This document shows, in pieces, positions 33,048-42,215 of a DNA stretch of 64,000 nt. How positions within the stretch are numbered: the first letter of the stretch is position 1; every line of letters starts with the position of its first letter. The DNA is taken from NCBI GenBank assembly GCA_963777045.1, contig CAVZPD010000013.1:1-64000 (forward strand), in the 5' to 3' direction. The stretch comes from JAPSGM01 sp963777045 (GTDB taxonomy: Bacteria; Chloroflexota; Limnocylindria; QHBO01). Below the pieces are notes generated by a model, which saw nothing but the letters and a program-made list of their open reading frames with translations, was not told the origin of the DNA and did no database searches. Both the position numbers and the translations under genes were made by a program.

Positions 33048-34307
33048 TCAGCCAGCGGTCGACACCGTCTCGCCGGAGCGGATCTGGCGACGGCGGCCAA
33101 AGGCCGGGGGGCCGACGCCGGGATCGATGCGGCAGTTGCGGCCGATGTGCACCCGGCCCGGAATCTCGGCCCGCTTGCCGAGCAGGGTGATGCCGGCGTA
33201 GAGCCGCTCCGGCTCCGCACGGTTGGGCCGCAGGTCGTCCCCCTCTCCCACCACGGCGCCCGCTCCGACGCGGCACTCCTTGTCGAGGATCGCGCGATCG
33301 ACGATGGCTCCCGGACCGATGACGCTGTCGAACATGACGATCGAGTCACGCACGTGAGCACCCGCCGCCACCCGGACGCCGGGCGACAGGATGCTGTGCT
33401 CGACCCGCCCGTCGATCACGCAGCCGTGGCTGATCATGCTTCGCTCCACCTGCGCCGCCGGTCCCACCACGGCCGGGGGTCGCTCCTCGCTCTTGGTGTA
33501 GATCAGCCAGCGGAGGTCGTTGAGGTCGATGCCCGGGTCGTCGGAGAGGAGGTCGAGGTTCGTGCGCCAGTAGCTCTCCACGGTGCCCACGTCCTGCCAA
33601 TAGCCCTTGAACTCGTACGCGTAGACGCCCCGTCGCGCGTCCACCATCCACGGCAGCACGTCGCGTCCGAAGTCGACCCGGTCGTGCGAGAGCACGTCGC
33701 GCAGCACGCTCCACGAGAACACGTAGACACCCATGCTGACCAGGTTGCTGGTCGGGTTGGGAGGCTTCTCGATGAAGTCGGTCACGCGCCCCTCGGCGTC
33801 GACGTCCAGGATGCCGAACCGATGCGCCTCTTCCAGGGGCACCGTGCGGACCGCGCACGTCACCTCCGCCTGGCTGGACCGATGGAGGTCAATGAACGGC
33901 CGGTAGTCCATCTTGTAGACGTGGTCGCCGGCCAGCACCAGGACCAGGTCCGGGTCACGATCCACGATGTAGTCCAGGTTCTGGAGCACGGCGTCGGCGG
34001 TGCCGCGGTACCAGTCGTGGGCACGACCCCGGCCGATAAACGGCTGTAGCAGCGTCACGCCACCATGCGTGCGGTCGAGGTCCCAGGGCCGGCCGAGGCC
34101 GATGTGGTCCATCAGCGATCGGGGGGCGTACTGGGTCAGGACCGCGACGTCGGTCAGGCCCGAGTTCACGGTGTTCGAGAGCGCGAAGTCGATGATCCGG
34201 TACTTGCCGCCGAACGGCACGCCGGGCTTCGCGCGCACCTGGGAGAGGATCGAGAGCCGCTCACCCTCGCCTCCGGCGAGGATCAGGGTCAGCACCGAGG
34301 TTGACAC
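33048..34307 (-). CDS. glgC: Glucose-1-phosphate adenylyltransferase-like protein
   Basis: 419 residues from GTG 34307. The nucleotidyltransferase signature is LAGGEGERL near the start, followed by RAKPGVPFGGKYRIIDFALSN, the substrate loop GTADAVLQNL, AGDHVYKMDY and FIEKPPNP. The last 130 residues form a left-handed beta-helix of hexapeptide repeats (ISHGCVIDGRVEHSILSPG and on). The reaction is ATP plus glucose-1-phosphate to ADP-glucose for glycogen or related glucans. No glycogen synthase is in the window. It lies 31 bp after the penicillin-binding protein gene. Confidence 0.9.
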   Translation of the reverse strand: MSTSVLTLILAGGEGERLSILSQVRAKPGVPFGGKYRIIDFALSNTVNSGLTDVAVLTQYAPRSLMDHIGLGRPWDLDRTHGGVTLLQPFIGRGRAHDWYRGTADAVLQNLDYIVDRDPDLVLVLAGDHVYKMDYRPFIDLHRSSQAEVTCAVRTVPLEEAHRFGILDVDAEGRVTDFIEKPPNPTSNLVSMGVYVFSWSVLRDVLSHDRVDFGRDVLPWMVDARRGVYAYEFKGYWQDVGTVESYWRTNLDLLSDDPGIDLNDLRWLIYTKSEERPPAVVGPAAQVERSMISHGCVIDGRVEHSILSPGVRVAAGAHVRDSIVMFDSVIGPGAIVDRAILDKECRVGAGAVVGEGDDLRPNRAEPERLYAGITLLGKRAEIPGRVHIGRNCRIDPGVGPPAFGRRRQIRSGETVSTAG

Positions 34308-34338
34308 GTCTCGAATTGTCGCACGTGCGCGGCAGGGA

Positions 34339-37137
34339 TCAGCGGCGCTTCGGGCGCCTCCGAAGCCGCCGGGCCATGGGCACCAGCGAGACGAGTGTCG
34401 ATGCACCGAGCAGCCCGACCATCATCTGCGACGGCTCCTGCGAATCGGTCGGCGCGGCCGCGACGGGGGCCGCGTTCGGCGTCGAGCAGCTGTTCCCGGG
34501 GCACTTGCTCGCCGCGGGCGTGGGAGGCGGCTTGGTCGGCTTCGGGCCGCCGCCAGGCGTCTCCACGGGCGTCGGTTTCGGCGTCGGGGTTGCCTTCAGG
34601 TCCCCGCAGATCGGCTGTCCGTAGCCGCTGTTGCCGTTGACCGGGCGAATGGCGAGCCGGTACTTCGGGTTCTCCTTGAGCTTGGTCGGGTCGCCGATGG
34701 CACCGGTCTCCCTGTTGACGAGGCGGTCGGCGAAGTCCTTCGCCGACGTGATCCACTCGTCCGGTCGCCGGTCGTCCTGGGCCACCTCGCGTTCGATGTC
34801 GAAGCAGCCGCCTGAGTGGACGTTGTCGGGCGGCGGGACGGTTCCCTCCAGGAAGGGCATCGTCCATGTCTGTCCACAGGCGCCCGTCGCGGCCAGGCCG
34901 CTGAAACGGCAGACGCTGGCGGTGACGACCCCGCTCGGCTGCGCGAAGTCGGTCTGCGGCACCGGCTGCTGGCCGTTCCAGTCCCACGGCTGGTTCAGCG
35001 CGATCTGCATGAAATCGTGCCACAGGTAGAGCGGCCCGTCGGCGCTGAAGAGCCCACCGCGGAACTGGTTCGACATCGGCTCCTGGTTGTTGTTGCCCAT
35101 CCACACGCCCGTGACGAGGGACCCGGGCACGTAGCCGAATCCGGAGACGTCGCGGAAGTCGTTGGTGGTGCCGGTCTTGAAGCCGGCGTGACGGCGAGTG
35201 CCGGTGGCATCGGTCAGTTCGGCTCGCGACCCCCACACCACGTTCGTCCGCGGGTTCGTGTTTCCCTCCAGGATCCAGTGCGTCAGGTACGCCTCGGCAG
35301 GCGTCATCGGGTGGCTCGCCTGCGGCCCCTCGTCCTCGCGGGTGTAGACGACACGGTTGTTGCGATTGCGAATCTCGCGGATGGCGGTGGCCGGATGCAG
35401 CGTGCCCTGGGCAGCAAAGACGCCGTAGGCGCCGGTCATGTTGGTGAGGTTCACCGGGACCGATCCGAGCGTCAGCGTCAGGCCTGGATCCAGGTTGCTG
35501 ATGTAGTCCGCGCTGGCGATGCCCATCGCCTCCGAGAACTGAGCCGTGACGGCAGGGCCGACGAGGTACTGCATCATCACCGAGGGGACGTTGAGCGAGT
35601 AGCGCAGCGCGTCGGTGGCCAGCAGCGGGCCGTGGTCGTGGATGTCGGCGTTCGTCGGCATGTAGCTGGTCGGCCGGTCGGTCCCGAACTGGGTGGTGGC
35701 GTCCACGAAGAAGGTCGCCGGCGTCGCCTCGCGTGCCACGAAGGCGGATGAGTAGGTGATCGGCTTGTACGCGGAGCCGGGCTGCCGTAGCCCCAGGCCG
35801 GCGACGTCGAACTGGCCCTGTACGCGTGGATCCTCGCGGTTGTAGTAGTCCACGCTTCCGACGTACGCGACGATCTCTCCCGTGCTGGAGTCGATCGAGA
35901 CCAAAGCGCCGTTGTTGACGTTGAAGTCCGTCAGCTTGTTGACGTTGGCGACGACCTGCTCCTTTGCCACCTGCTGCAGCCCGAAGTCGAGCGTGGTGGT
36001 GATGCGGTAGCCGCCGGTGCGCACCGCCTGCTCCGGGTTCGGCACGCCCAAGCCCTCCAGGATCCGCTCTGCCTCGCGTCGCACGCGGAAGCTGAACTGT
36101 GGCTCCAGCAGGACCGATGTGATCCGGTTCGGTCCCATCTCCTGCCAGGTGGTCAGCCGCGCCTGATCGTACTCGCGCTGCGTGATGTAGCCGTCTCGCA
36201 GCATGAAGCCGAGGACGGTGTTTCGGCGCGCGATGGCCCGATCAGGGCCCTGGTTCTCGTAGTAGGGGTCGTAGGCCGATGGCAGCTGCGGCAGGCCCGC
36301 CAGGAACGCCGACTGCGCGATGGTCAGCCGGTCCAGGTCGGAGATGCCGAAGTAGTTCGCCGCCGCCGCCTTGATCCCGTAGGAGCCGTTCCCGTAGAAG
36401 ATGAGGTTGAGGTACGTCTCGAGGATCTTCTCCTTGCCGTTGCGGCCAGGGTAGGCGGCCGTCATCTCGCGGGCCAGGATGAACTCCCGGATCTTGTCCT
36501 CGTAGCCGCGTCCCTCCAGGAAGGTGAGCTCGGGTGGCTGGCAGACGTCCTGCTCGGGTGTGCCCGGTGTCGCGACCGGATCCAGCTCGTTGGTCGCCAC
36601 CGGACCCGTCGCGTCGGGACTGGCCACCTGCTCTCCGGCCTGCTTGATCGACCCGGCGTACTTGATCACCTGGGCTGTGATCGTGCTCGCCCCGCGGACG
36701 ATCTCGCCGGCCTCCAGGTTCTGCACCACTGCGGCGGCCACGGCCTGGTAGTCCACCCCGTCGTTGCTCCAGAAGGTGCGATCCTCCGCCGCCACCGTGG
36801 CGTTCACCACTTCGCTCGGCAGCTCCTTGAAGGTGACCTGCTCGCGGTTCTGGCACTCGAAGCGCGCGAGGAGCGTCTTCCCCGTCCGGTCGTAGACGTA
36901 GGTGGAGGCCGGCAGCTCGATGTCGTCGAGCAGCCGCGGGTCCGGCAGGCCGCTCTCGAAGTAGCTGTAGGCGGCCAGGAGGCCGCCGGCCGTACCCGCC
37001 ACGGAGCCGCCGACGAACAGCACGAAGAGGCCCGTCATGACGAGGAAGGCGGTCGCCAATCCGCGCCTTGGGGCGCCTCGGCGGGTGGTGCGGCGCACCA
37101 TCAACCGATGGCGCCGCCGCTGCATGGCCGGATGCAT
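34339..37137 (-). CDS. Class A penicillin-binding protein (PBP1-like)
   Basis: 932 residues. A cytoplasmic Arg-rich start and membrane helix (about 27-57) lead to a GT51 glycosyltransferase domain with catalytic Glu in VAAEDRTFW (about 118) and GASTITAQVIK. The transpeptidase domain follows: SxxK in QPGSAYKPITY (about 453), then KTGTT (about 653). Two departures are visible. About 55 residues (SIKQAGEQ...DVCQPPEL) are inserted into the GT51 domain after GASTITAQ. A Thr/Pro-rich tail ends in a second hydrophobic segment and RRLRRRPKRR. It polymerises and cross-links peptidoglycan. An ACGGTA/TACCGT box 8 nt upstream may serve as -10. Confidence 0.92.
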   Translation of the reverse strand: MHPAMQRRRHRLMVRRTTRRGAPRRGLATAFLVMTGLFVLFVGGSVAGTAGGLLAAYSYFESGLPDPRLLDDIELPASTYVYDRTGKTLLARFECQNREQVTFKELPSEVVNATVAAEDRTFWSNDGVDYQAVAAAVVQNLEAGEIVRGASTITAQVIKYAGSIKQAGEQVASPDATGPVATNELDPVATPGTPEQDVCQPPELTFLEGRGYEDKIREFILAREMTAAYPGRNGKEKILETYLNLIFYGNGSYGIKAAAANYFGISDLDRLTIAQSAFLAGLPQLPSAYDPYYENQGPDRAIARRNTVLGFMLRDGYITQREYDQARLTTWQEMGPNRITSVLLEPQFSFRVRREAERILEGLGVPNPEQAVRTGGYRITTTLDFGLQQVAKEQVVANVNKLTDFNVNNGALVSIDSSTGEIVAYVGSVDYYNREDPRVQGQFDVAGLGLRQPGSAYKPITYSSAFVAREATPATFFVDATTQFGTDRPTSYMPTNADIHDHGPLLATDALRYSLNVPSVMMQYLVGPAVTAQFSEAMGIASADYISNLDPGLTLTLGSVPVNLTNMTGAYGVFAAQGTLHPATAIREIRNRNNRVVYTREDEGPQASHPMTPAEAYLTHWILEGNTNPRTNVVWGSRAELTDATGTRRHAGFKTGTTNDFRDVSGFGYVPGSLVTGVWMGNNNQEPMSNQFRGGLFSADGPLYLWHDFMQIALNQPWDWNGQQPVPQTDFAQPSGVVTASVCRFSGLAATGACGQTWTMPFLEGTVPPPDNVHSGGCFDIEREVAQDDRRPDEWITSAKDFADRLVNRETGAIGDPTKLKENPKYRLAIRPVNGNSGYGQPICGDLKATPTPKPTPVETPGGGPKPTKPPPTPAASKCPGNSCSTPNAAPVAAAPTDSQEPSQMMVGLLGASTLVSLVPMARRLRRRPKRR

Positions 37138-37195
37138 CAGGCGCTACGGTACTCGAACCGGCCCGCCCGGTCGAATCGCGGAAGGCGGGTGGCTG

Positions 37196-38494
37196 CTACG
37201 GCAGGTAGCTCCTGGGGCTCGCCGGCGAGCCGTCGAACATGACCTGGAAGTGGAGATGGCACCCGGTGGCGATGCCGGTCGCCCCCTCGTAGCCGATGAC
37301 CTGCCCGGTCAGCACCTTGTCCCCCACGCTGACCACCTCGCGGGACATGTGCCAGTACCAGGTCTGCAGGCGCTGGCTGTGGCCGATCACCACCCCGATG
37401 GCGGTGTCGCCGTACTTCATGTTCGGGCGCCCATCGGCGAGCACCACGCCATCGGCTGCGGCGTAGATGGGACCGCCGCAGTGCGGCGTGCGGTAGGCCA
37501 TGTCGATCCCGGTGTGGAATGAGCTGAAGGAAGTGCGGCCGTACTCCTGCGTGACGAAGAACTGGCCGCGCTCCGGCCAGTCGAAGCGTCCCCGGTAGGC
37601 GATGTCCAGCTCGTCTGCCTGCTCCTTGAGCTGGTCGACCAGAGCCTGCTGCGCCTCGAGCTCACGCTCCTGCTGGGCGATGACGTCGGCGGTCTCCAGC
37701 GCCTTGGAGGCGGCGGCGGCGAGCTCCAGCTGCTGCTCGGCCTGGAGTTCCTCGAGCTGTTTCTGGTACTCCTCGAGCTCCTTGCGCGCCGCGTCAACCT
37801 GCCCCTGCTGCCTGGCCAGGTCTTCGGCCCGCTCCGCCTCGGCGTCGCGCAGGTCGGCCAGCGAGGCCCGTCCGTCACGCAGCATCTGGCGACGGATCTG
37901 TAGACGGTCCCGGACGCCGCGGATCTCCTCCGCGAGCTGGTGATCCTCTTCGGAGAGCGTGAGCATGGAGGTGAGCTGGTTCGACGCCTTGCTGAAGGAG
38001 TCGGTGGAGAGCAGAACCTCCAGGATCGAGGTCTGCGACTGCTCGTACGCGGCCTTCAGGTGCTCCTCCAGCAGGTTCTCGCGCGCCGAAAGGTCCTGGC
38101 CCGTCGCGCGAATATCGATCGCGAGCTGGGCGATATCGGCCTCGAAGTTCTTGATCTGAAGCCGATAGCGCTCGAGATCGGCTCGGGAACGGTCGAGGTT
38201 GCGCGTGACCAGGTCGAGCTTCTGCAGCGCCTCGTCGAGCTTCAGCCCGACCGATCCGAGCTGCGCATCGAGCTCCGACAGGCTCGTCGTCAGATCGGCC
38301 TGCTGGCGCCGCAACTGGTCGAGCTGACTGCGCTGCCGCGACAGCTCCGCCTCCATGCGGGCCTGCTGGGCGATGGCGTCGTTGACGTCCGGATCGCCGG
38401 CGCGCGCCGGCTGCCGCACGCTGCCGGGAGCCATGGCGGTGACCAGGACCAGCAGTGCGAGAACGAAGGCGAGACGGCGTGTGACGATCGACAT
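37196..38494 (-). CDS. Coiled-coil M23 peptidase (EnvC/RipA-like murein hydrolase or activator)
   Basis: 432 residues from ATG 38494, with GGAG just upstream; the open frame before it lacks secretory character. A signal peptide (FVLALLVLVTAMAPG) is followed by about 260 residues of long coiled coil with a central turn (QTSILEVLLSTDSFS), then a LytM/M23 domain. The zinc site motifs HTGIDM (about 327-332) and HLHF (about 412) are present, so it may be active rather than an activator only. It should cut peptide cross-links or switch on amidases during division. It lies directly downstream of prepilin peptidase and next to the PBP. Confidence 0.9.
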   Translation of the reverse strand: MSIVTRRLAFVLALLVLVTAMAPGSVRQPARAGDPDVNDAIAQQARMEAELSRQRSQLDQLRRQQADLTTSLSELDAQLGSVGLKLDEALQKLDLVTRNLDRSRADLERYRLQIKNFEADIAQLAIDIRATGQDLSARENLLEEHLKAAYEQSQTSILEVLLSTDSFSKASNQLTSMLTLSEEDHQLAEEIRGVRDRLQIRRQMLRDGRASLADLRDAEAERAEDLARQQGQVDAARKELEEYQKQLEELQAEQQLELAAAASKALETADVIAQQERELEAQQALVDQLKEQADELDIAYRGRFDWPERGQFFVTQEYGRTSFSSFHTGIDMAYRTPHCGGPIYAAADGVVLADGRPNMKYGDTAIGVVIGHSQRLQTWYWHMSREVVSVGDKVLTGQVIGYEGATGIATGCHLHFQVMFDGSPASPRSYLP

Positions 38495-38645
38495 GAGCTC
38501 CGCTTTGCGCACATGCCTCGTTCCGGTCCGGGACTCGGCGGCCAGCAGGCGTCGGCCCCGGTCCAGCGGAAGGCGGCAACAGCGCTCCCGGGAGGCTCGG
38601 GAAGGATACCCGACGCGGTCAACCTCATGCAGCCCCCCTATGGGG

Positions 38646-39335
38646 CTAGGCGCCCACCAGGACTCGAAGCACGGATCCGAGCGCCGCATCGCCAAGGCTC
38701 ACGGCGCCTCCCAGGATGCGGTCGTCGCGCACCAGCGTGACGACCGCCCCGGCGACCAGGAACGGTCCGAACGGGATGTAGCTCTTGAGCCCGACTCGCC
38801 GGCTGGCAAGCAGCACCAGGCTGGTGGCCGCCGACAGCAGCGCCGCCAGGAAGATGGCCACGAAGACGCCTTCCCAGCCAAGCATCAGTCCGAGCGGCGC
38901 CACCAGGTAGAGATCGCCCACCGCCACGCCCCCGCGCACGATGATGCCCAGCAGGCCCAGGAAGGCGACGGCAATGGCGGCGCCGATGAGCGCCGAGATC
39001 GCGTCGACCGCCGGGTTGAACGGCACGAAGACCGCCGCGCCCACGATCAGCGGGTCGAGCAGCAGGTGCGGCAGGCGGCGCTGCTCGAGGTCCGTTGCCG
39101 CCAGAAGGACGAGCGGAATGAGCAGCGCGAGGTACGCCGCCGTCGCCCACCACGGCAGCCCGGACCTGGCCGCGACGGCCCAGCCTGCCACGCCGGCGAA
39201 CAACGCCAGCAGGAAGGTTCGCGGTCCCGGCCCACGCCGCGACGCCTCGTCAGCCGGCCAGACGGATGCCAGCCGCTCCGCCGCCGCGCCAAGCACGGCG
39301 AAGCCGATGCCGGCGGCCACCGCCAGCTCGCTCAT
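38646..39335 (-). CDS. Prepilin peptidase (A24), without N-terminal methylase domain
   Basis: 229 residues with about seven membrane helices. The two catalytic aspartates of the A24 family are visible in AATDLEQRRLPHLLLDP and GVAVGDLYLVAPLGLMLG. The cytoplasmic methyltransferase domain of classical PilD is absent, as in TadV-type or archaeal-like enzymes. It cleaves leaders of pilin-like proteins; no pilin or pilus assembly gene is in the window. An AGCCCC/GGGGCT hairpin overlaps the stop codon (38631-38647). Confidence 0.88.
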   Translation of the reverse strand: MSELAVAAGIGFAVLGAAAERLASVWPADEASRRGPGPRTFLLALFAGVAGWAVAARSGLPWWATAAYLALLIPLVLLAATDLEQRRLPHLLLDPLIVGAAVFVPFNPAVDAISALIGAAIAVAFLGLLGIIVRGGVAVGDLYLVAPLGLMLGWEGVFVAIFLAALLSAATSLVLLASRRVGLKSYIPFGPFLVAGAVVTLVRDDRILGGAVSLGDAALGSVLRVLVGA

Positions 39336-39473
39336 GCGCGGGATCCCATCAGCGCACTCGGCACGGCGGCATGCTACCCGGCCGGCAGCGTTCGACTGGC
39401 ACGCGACGTGCGATTCGCGTCAGCGGGCAGGCGCTTGCGCCGCCGTCAACCAAGAACGCACGAGGTGAGGACC

Positions 39474-39662
39474 ATGGACAGCGACGAGATGAAGGGGAAG
39501 GCCAAGGAGGGGATGGGCTCCGCCAAGGAAGCGTGGGGCGATCTCACCAACGACGAGAGCACCGAGGCTGAAGGCGAGGCCGAGCAGATCGAAGGAAAGG
39601 CCCAGCAGGGCGTCGGCAGCGCGAAGGAGAAGGTCGGCGACATGACCGACGACGAGGCTTGA
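39474..39662 (+). CDS. CsbD family stress-response protein
   Basis: 62 residues, hydrophilic and lacking hydrophobic segments. Two internal near-repeats are visible, KGKAKEGMGSAKEAWGDLTN and EGKAQQGVGSAKEKVGDMTD, the standard CsbD arrangement. GAGGTGAGG lies 3-5 bp before the ATG, supporting this start over a longer frame. Such proteins are induced by general stress and their function is unclear. It is transcribed divergently from prepilin peptidase. Confidence 0.88.
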   Translation: MDSDEMKGKAKEGMGSAKEAWGDLTNDESTEAEGEAEQIEGKAQQGVGSAKEKVGDMTDDEA

Positions 39663-39732
39663 GGTCGCATCGCGACGCAGACGACGGGACCCTGCCGATG
39701 GCGGGGTCCCGTCGCGAGCGCTGCCGGTACGC

Positions 39733-41217
39733 TCAGTCCGCCGAGCTGTAGTCGAGGGCCAGCTGTACGAGGGTCGAGACCGCCGTTCCCAGCGCCCCCT
39801 TCGGAGCGACCGCCTTGTCGGCCGTGAAGTAGGCCGTGCCGGCGATGTCCACGTGGACCCAGGGCACGGTCGCGAACTCCGACAGGAAGACGGCACTCTT
39901 GATGAGCGACCCCTCGCGACTGCCGGAGTTGACCATGTCGGCATGCGCCGAGTCGTAGGCGGGCCGGTACTCGGTCGCCAGGGGCAGCTCCCAGAACCAC
40001 TCGCCCGATTCGTCCGCCGCACGCTGGACCTCGGCACCCCACTCGCGCGGTCGTGCGAAGTAGCCACTGATCAGGTTCCCGAGTGCGACCGACGCCGCAC
40101 CGGTGAGGGTCGCCACGTCGACCAGGTGGGTCGCGCCCTGCTTTTCGGCCCAGTGCAGGGCATCGGCCAGGATCAGACGGCCCTCGGCATCGGTGTTCGT
40201 GATCTCGATCGTCTTGCCGTTCATGGCCTTGACCACGTCGCCGGGGCGCTGTGCGTTCCCGCCGGGCATGTTCTCGACCATGGGCGCCACCGCCATGATC
40301 GGCGCCTCGGGGGCGATCCGCGCGAGCGTCCGGATGGCGGCGATGACGGCAGCGGCGCCGGACTTGTCGTGCTTCATCTCCTCCATGCTGGCCGACGGCT
40401 TGATGCTGATTCCGCCGGAATCGAAGCAGACGCCCTTGCCCACGATGGCGAGGCGCCGCTCGGGTGCGGCCTTCTCCCAGCCGGGCAGTTTGACCGCCAC
40501 CAGCCGCGGCTGGTGGGTCGCCCCCTGCCCCACGCCGAGCAGGGCGCCCATGCCGAGCGCCTCCATCTCCGGAACGCCCAGGACCTCGACCGTGCAGCCG
40601 TCGGCCGTGAACTCCCGGGCGACCTCGGCCATCTTCTCGGGGTACAGGTCGTTGGACGCCCGGTTGGCCAGGCTCCGCCCGAACTCGACCCCCTCCGCCA
40701 CGTGCGCCGCCCGCTCGATCAGGTCTGCGGCGGGCGCATTCTCGCCGATGAGCACGACCTCCGGAACGCTGCGCAGCATCGCCTCGGTGTCGCGCACACG
40801 GCCATAGAAGGCGTGGGGCCGGTAGGTCCCCTGCATCGCCCCGACGACGGCGGCGCTGAAGCCGAATTCGTCCTCCCCGTCACGCAGCCAGAGGGCCATG
40901 CGCTCGACGCCTCGCCCCTGCAGCCGCCGAGTGGCGGTCGAGGCGATGCGTCGCGCACGCCACGGTCCGCGGCCGCGCCGCACGCCGTTCACCAGCAGGA
41001 TCTTCTCGGCCGCGATCGGGCCCGCGTCGATCAGCGCCGTGTAGTGCTCGATGATGTTGAATTCGCCCCACTCGATGGCATTGCTGATACGCCCGCCCGT
41101 GGCGGCGTCGAGCTTCGCGAGATCGCCGCCGATCTCGCGGTCTTCCTTGTAGATGGGAATCGCCAGGACATCGGCCTGGACGGAGGCCGGATCGGCCGAT
41201 TCAGCGCGAAAGCGCAT
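39733..41217 (-). CDS. pepA: Leucyl aminopeptidase (M17, PepA)
   Basis: 494 residues. The C-terminal catalytic domain has GKGVCFDSGGISIKPS (about 255-270) and NTDAEGRLILADAL (about 336), which supply the two-zinc ligands and active-site Lys and Arg. The N-terminal alpha/beta domain is typical. It releases N-terminal residues from peptides in the cytoplasm as a hexamer. AAGGAGGGG sits 5 bp before the ATG and a TATACT box about 75 bp upstream is a promoter candidate. Confidence 0.95.
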   Translation of the reverse strand: MRFRAESADPASVQADVLAIPIYKEDREIGGDLAKLDAATGGRISNAIEWGEFNIIEHYTALIDAGPIAAEKILLVNGVRRGRGPWRARRIASTATRRLQGRGVERMALWLRDGEDEFGFSAAVVGAMQGTYRPHAFYGRVRDTEAMLRSVPEVVLIGENAPAADLIERAAHVAEGVEFGRSLANRASNDLYPEKMAEVAREFTADGCTVEVLGVPEMEALGMGALLGVGQGATHQPRLVAVKLPGWEKAAPERRLAIVGKGVCFDSGGISIKPSASMEEMKHDKSGAAAVIAAIRTLARIAPEAPIMAVAPMVENMPGGNAQRPGDVVKAMNGKTIEITNTDAEGRLILADALHWAEKQGATHLVDVATLTGAASVALGNLISGYFARPREWGAEVQRAADESGEWFWELPLATEYRPAYDSAHADMVNSGSREGSLIKSAVFLSEFATVPWVHVDIAGTAYFTADKAVAPKGALGTAVSTLVQLALDYSSAD

Positions 41218-41305
41218 GCACCCCTCCTTGGGTGGTGATCACCGGGCAGCCCGGCATGGAAAAGGTGTCCCCCGGGTCAAACGAGTATAGACCGATGCCC
41301 GTCTC

Positions 41306-42209
41306 CTACCGCTGCAGCGCCCGGGCCTCGGCACGGGCCTCCCCCAGCGCGGCCAGCGCGTCGGCGAGGCGGCGCAGGGGCGTCCCGGTCAGTCCGGCCC
41401 CCGTCTCGGAGAGCGAGAGCCCCAGCGAGACGTCCGCGCGGTGGGCATCCTGTGCGGCGGCGGCATACGCGTCCGCCGATCGCTGTGCGGCGGCTGCGTC
41501 CCCGGCCCGCGCCGCCTCGACGATGTCGGCGGCCGCGCCGATCATCGCGTCGGTCGTCTCCAGCCAGAGGCCCAGCGTGGCCGGCGGTTCCGGCCAGTCG
41601 ACCAGGATCTCGCGCGCCGCGGAGGCCGATTCGAGCCCCTCACGCGCCGCGTCCAGGTCGTTGCGATCGAGCGCGGCGAGTGCGCGCCCCAGCTGCACGA
41701 GCGTCTCCTCGGCGGCGTGTCGCCGCTCCACGAACGGGCCGGCCGCCTCCCCCGCCGAGCGGAGCTGCCGCGCGATCGTCGCCAGGTCCGCTTCGGTGGG
41801 CAGCTCGGGGATGGTCGACTCCCGGCCGGGACGCACCGATGCCAACGTCCCGCGCAACCGCCTGGCCGCCGGATGCGGCCCGGACGGCAAGCGGCTCCGC
41901 CTGCTCCAGCCGATCGGCGGCGAGGCTGAGCGCCTCCTGCGGGGCAGCATCCCCCTCGATCACGAGCGCCGCCCCCTGCCGGGCCGCGTCGCGCGCGCTC
42001 TCCAGCTGCTGCTCCAGCTCGGACCAGGCGGCGTCGGCGGCGGCCGCAACCGCCCGCAGCTGCGCCTCGCGCGCGGCCTGGGTGGGATCGTCGGCAGGGC
42101 TCGGAACGGCGGGCCGCGCAGTGAGCAGCACGCCCAGCAGCACCGTCCCGGCGAGCCCGAGCACTCGGCCCCACGACGGGCGGCGGCGGCCAGGCAGCGC
42201 ACCTATCAT
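41306..42209 (-). CDS. Secreted helical protein of unknown function, apparent single-base frameshift
   Basis: Reads as one protein of about 300 residues if one base is dropped near 41859-41880. The first part (ATG 42209) has a cytoplasmic RRRPSWGR and signal/anchor helix (VLGLAGTVLLGVLLTARP), then AREAQLRAVAAAADAAWSEL. In the next frame the protein continues RRLRGTLASVRPG, IPELPTEADLATIARQLRSA and long Ala/Leu-rich helices to the end (41306). No known domain is recognised; the composition suggests a helical bundle outside the membrane. Its start codon lies 6 bp from that of the divergent adenosine deaminase gene. Confidence 0.65.
42204..42209 (+). promoter_or_regulatory. -10 box of a probable leaderless adenosine deaminase transcript
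   Basis: TATCAT ends 6 nt before ATG 42216, with no ribosome site. It overlaps the first codon of the divergent gene at 42209. Confidence 0.5.
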
Positions 42210-42215
42210 GCGAGC

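Noticed and set aside
32463..33361. Upstream extensions of the M1-like and YbjN-like genes
   Set aside because: They run antisense-frame through neighbouring real genes, and GTGA overlaps or nearby GTG codons give better starts.
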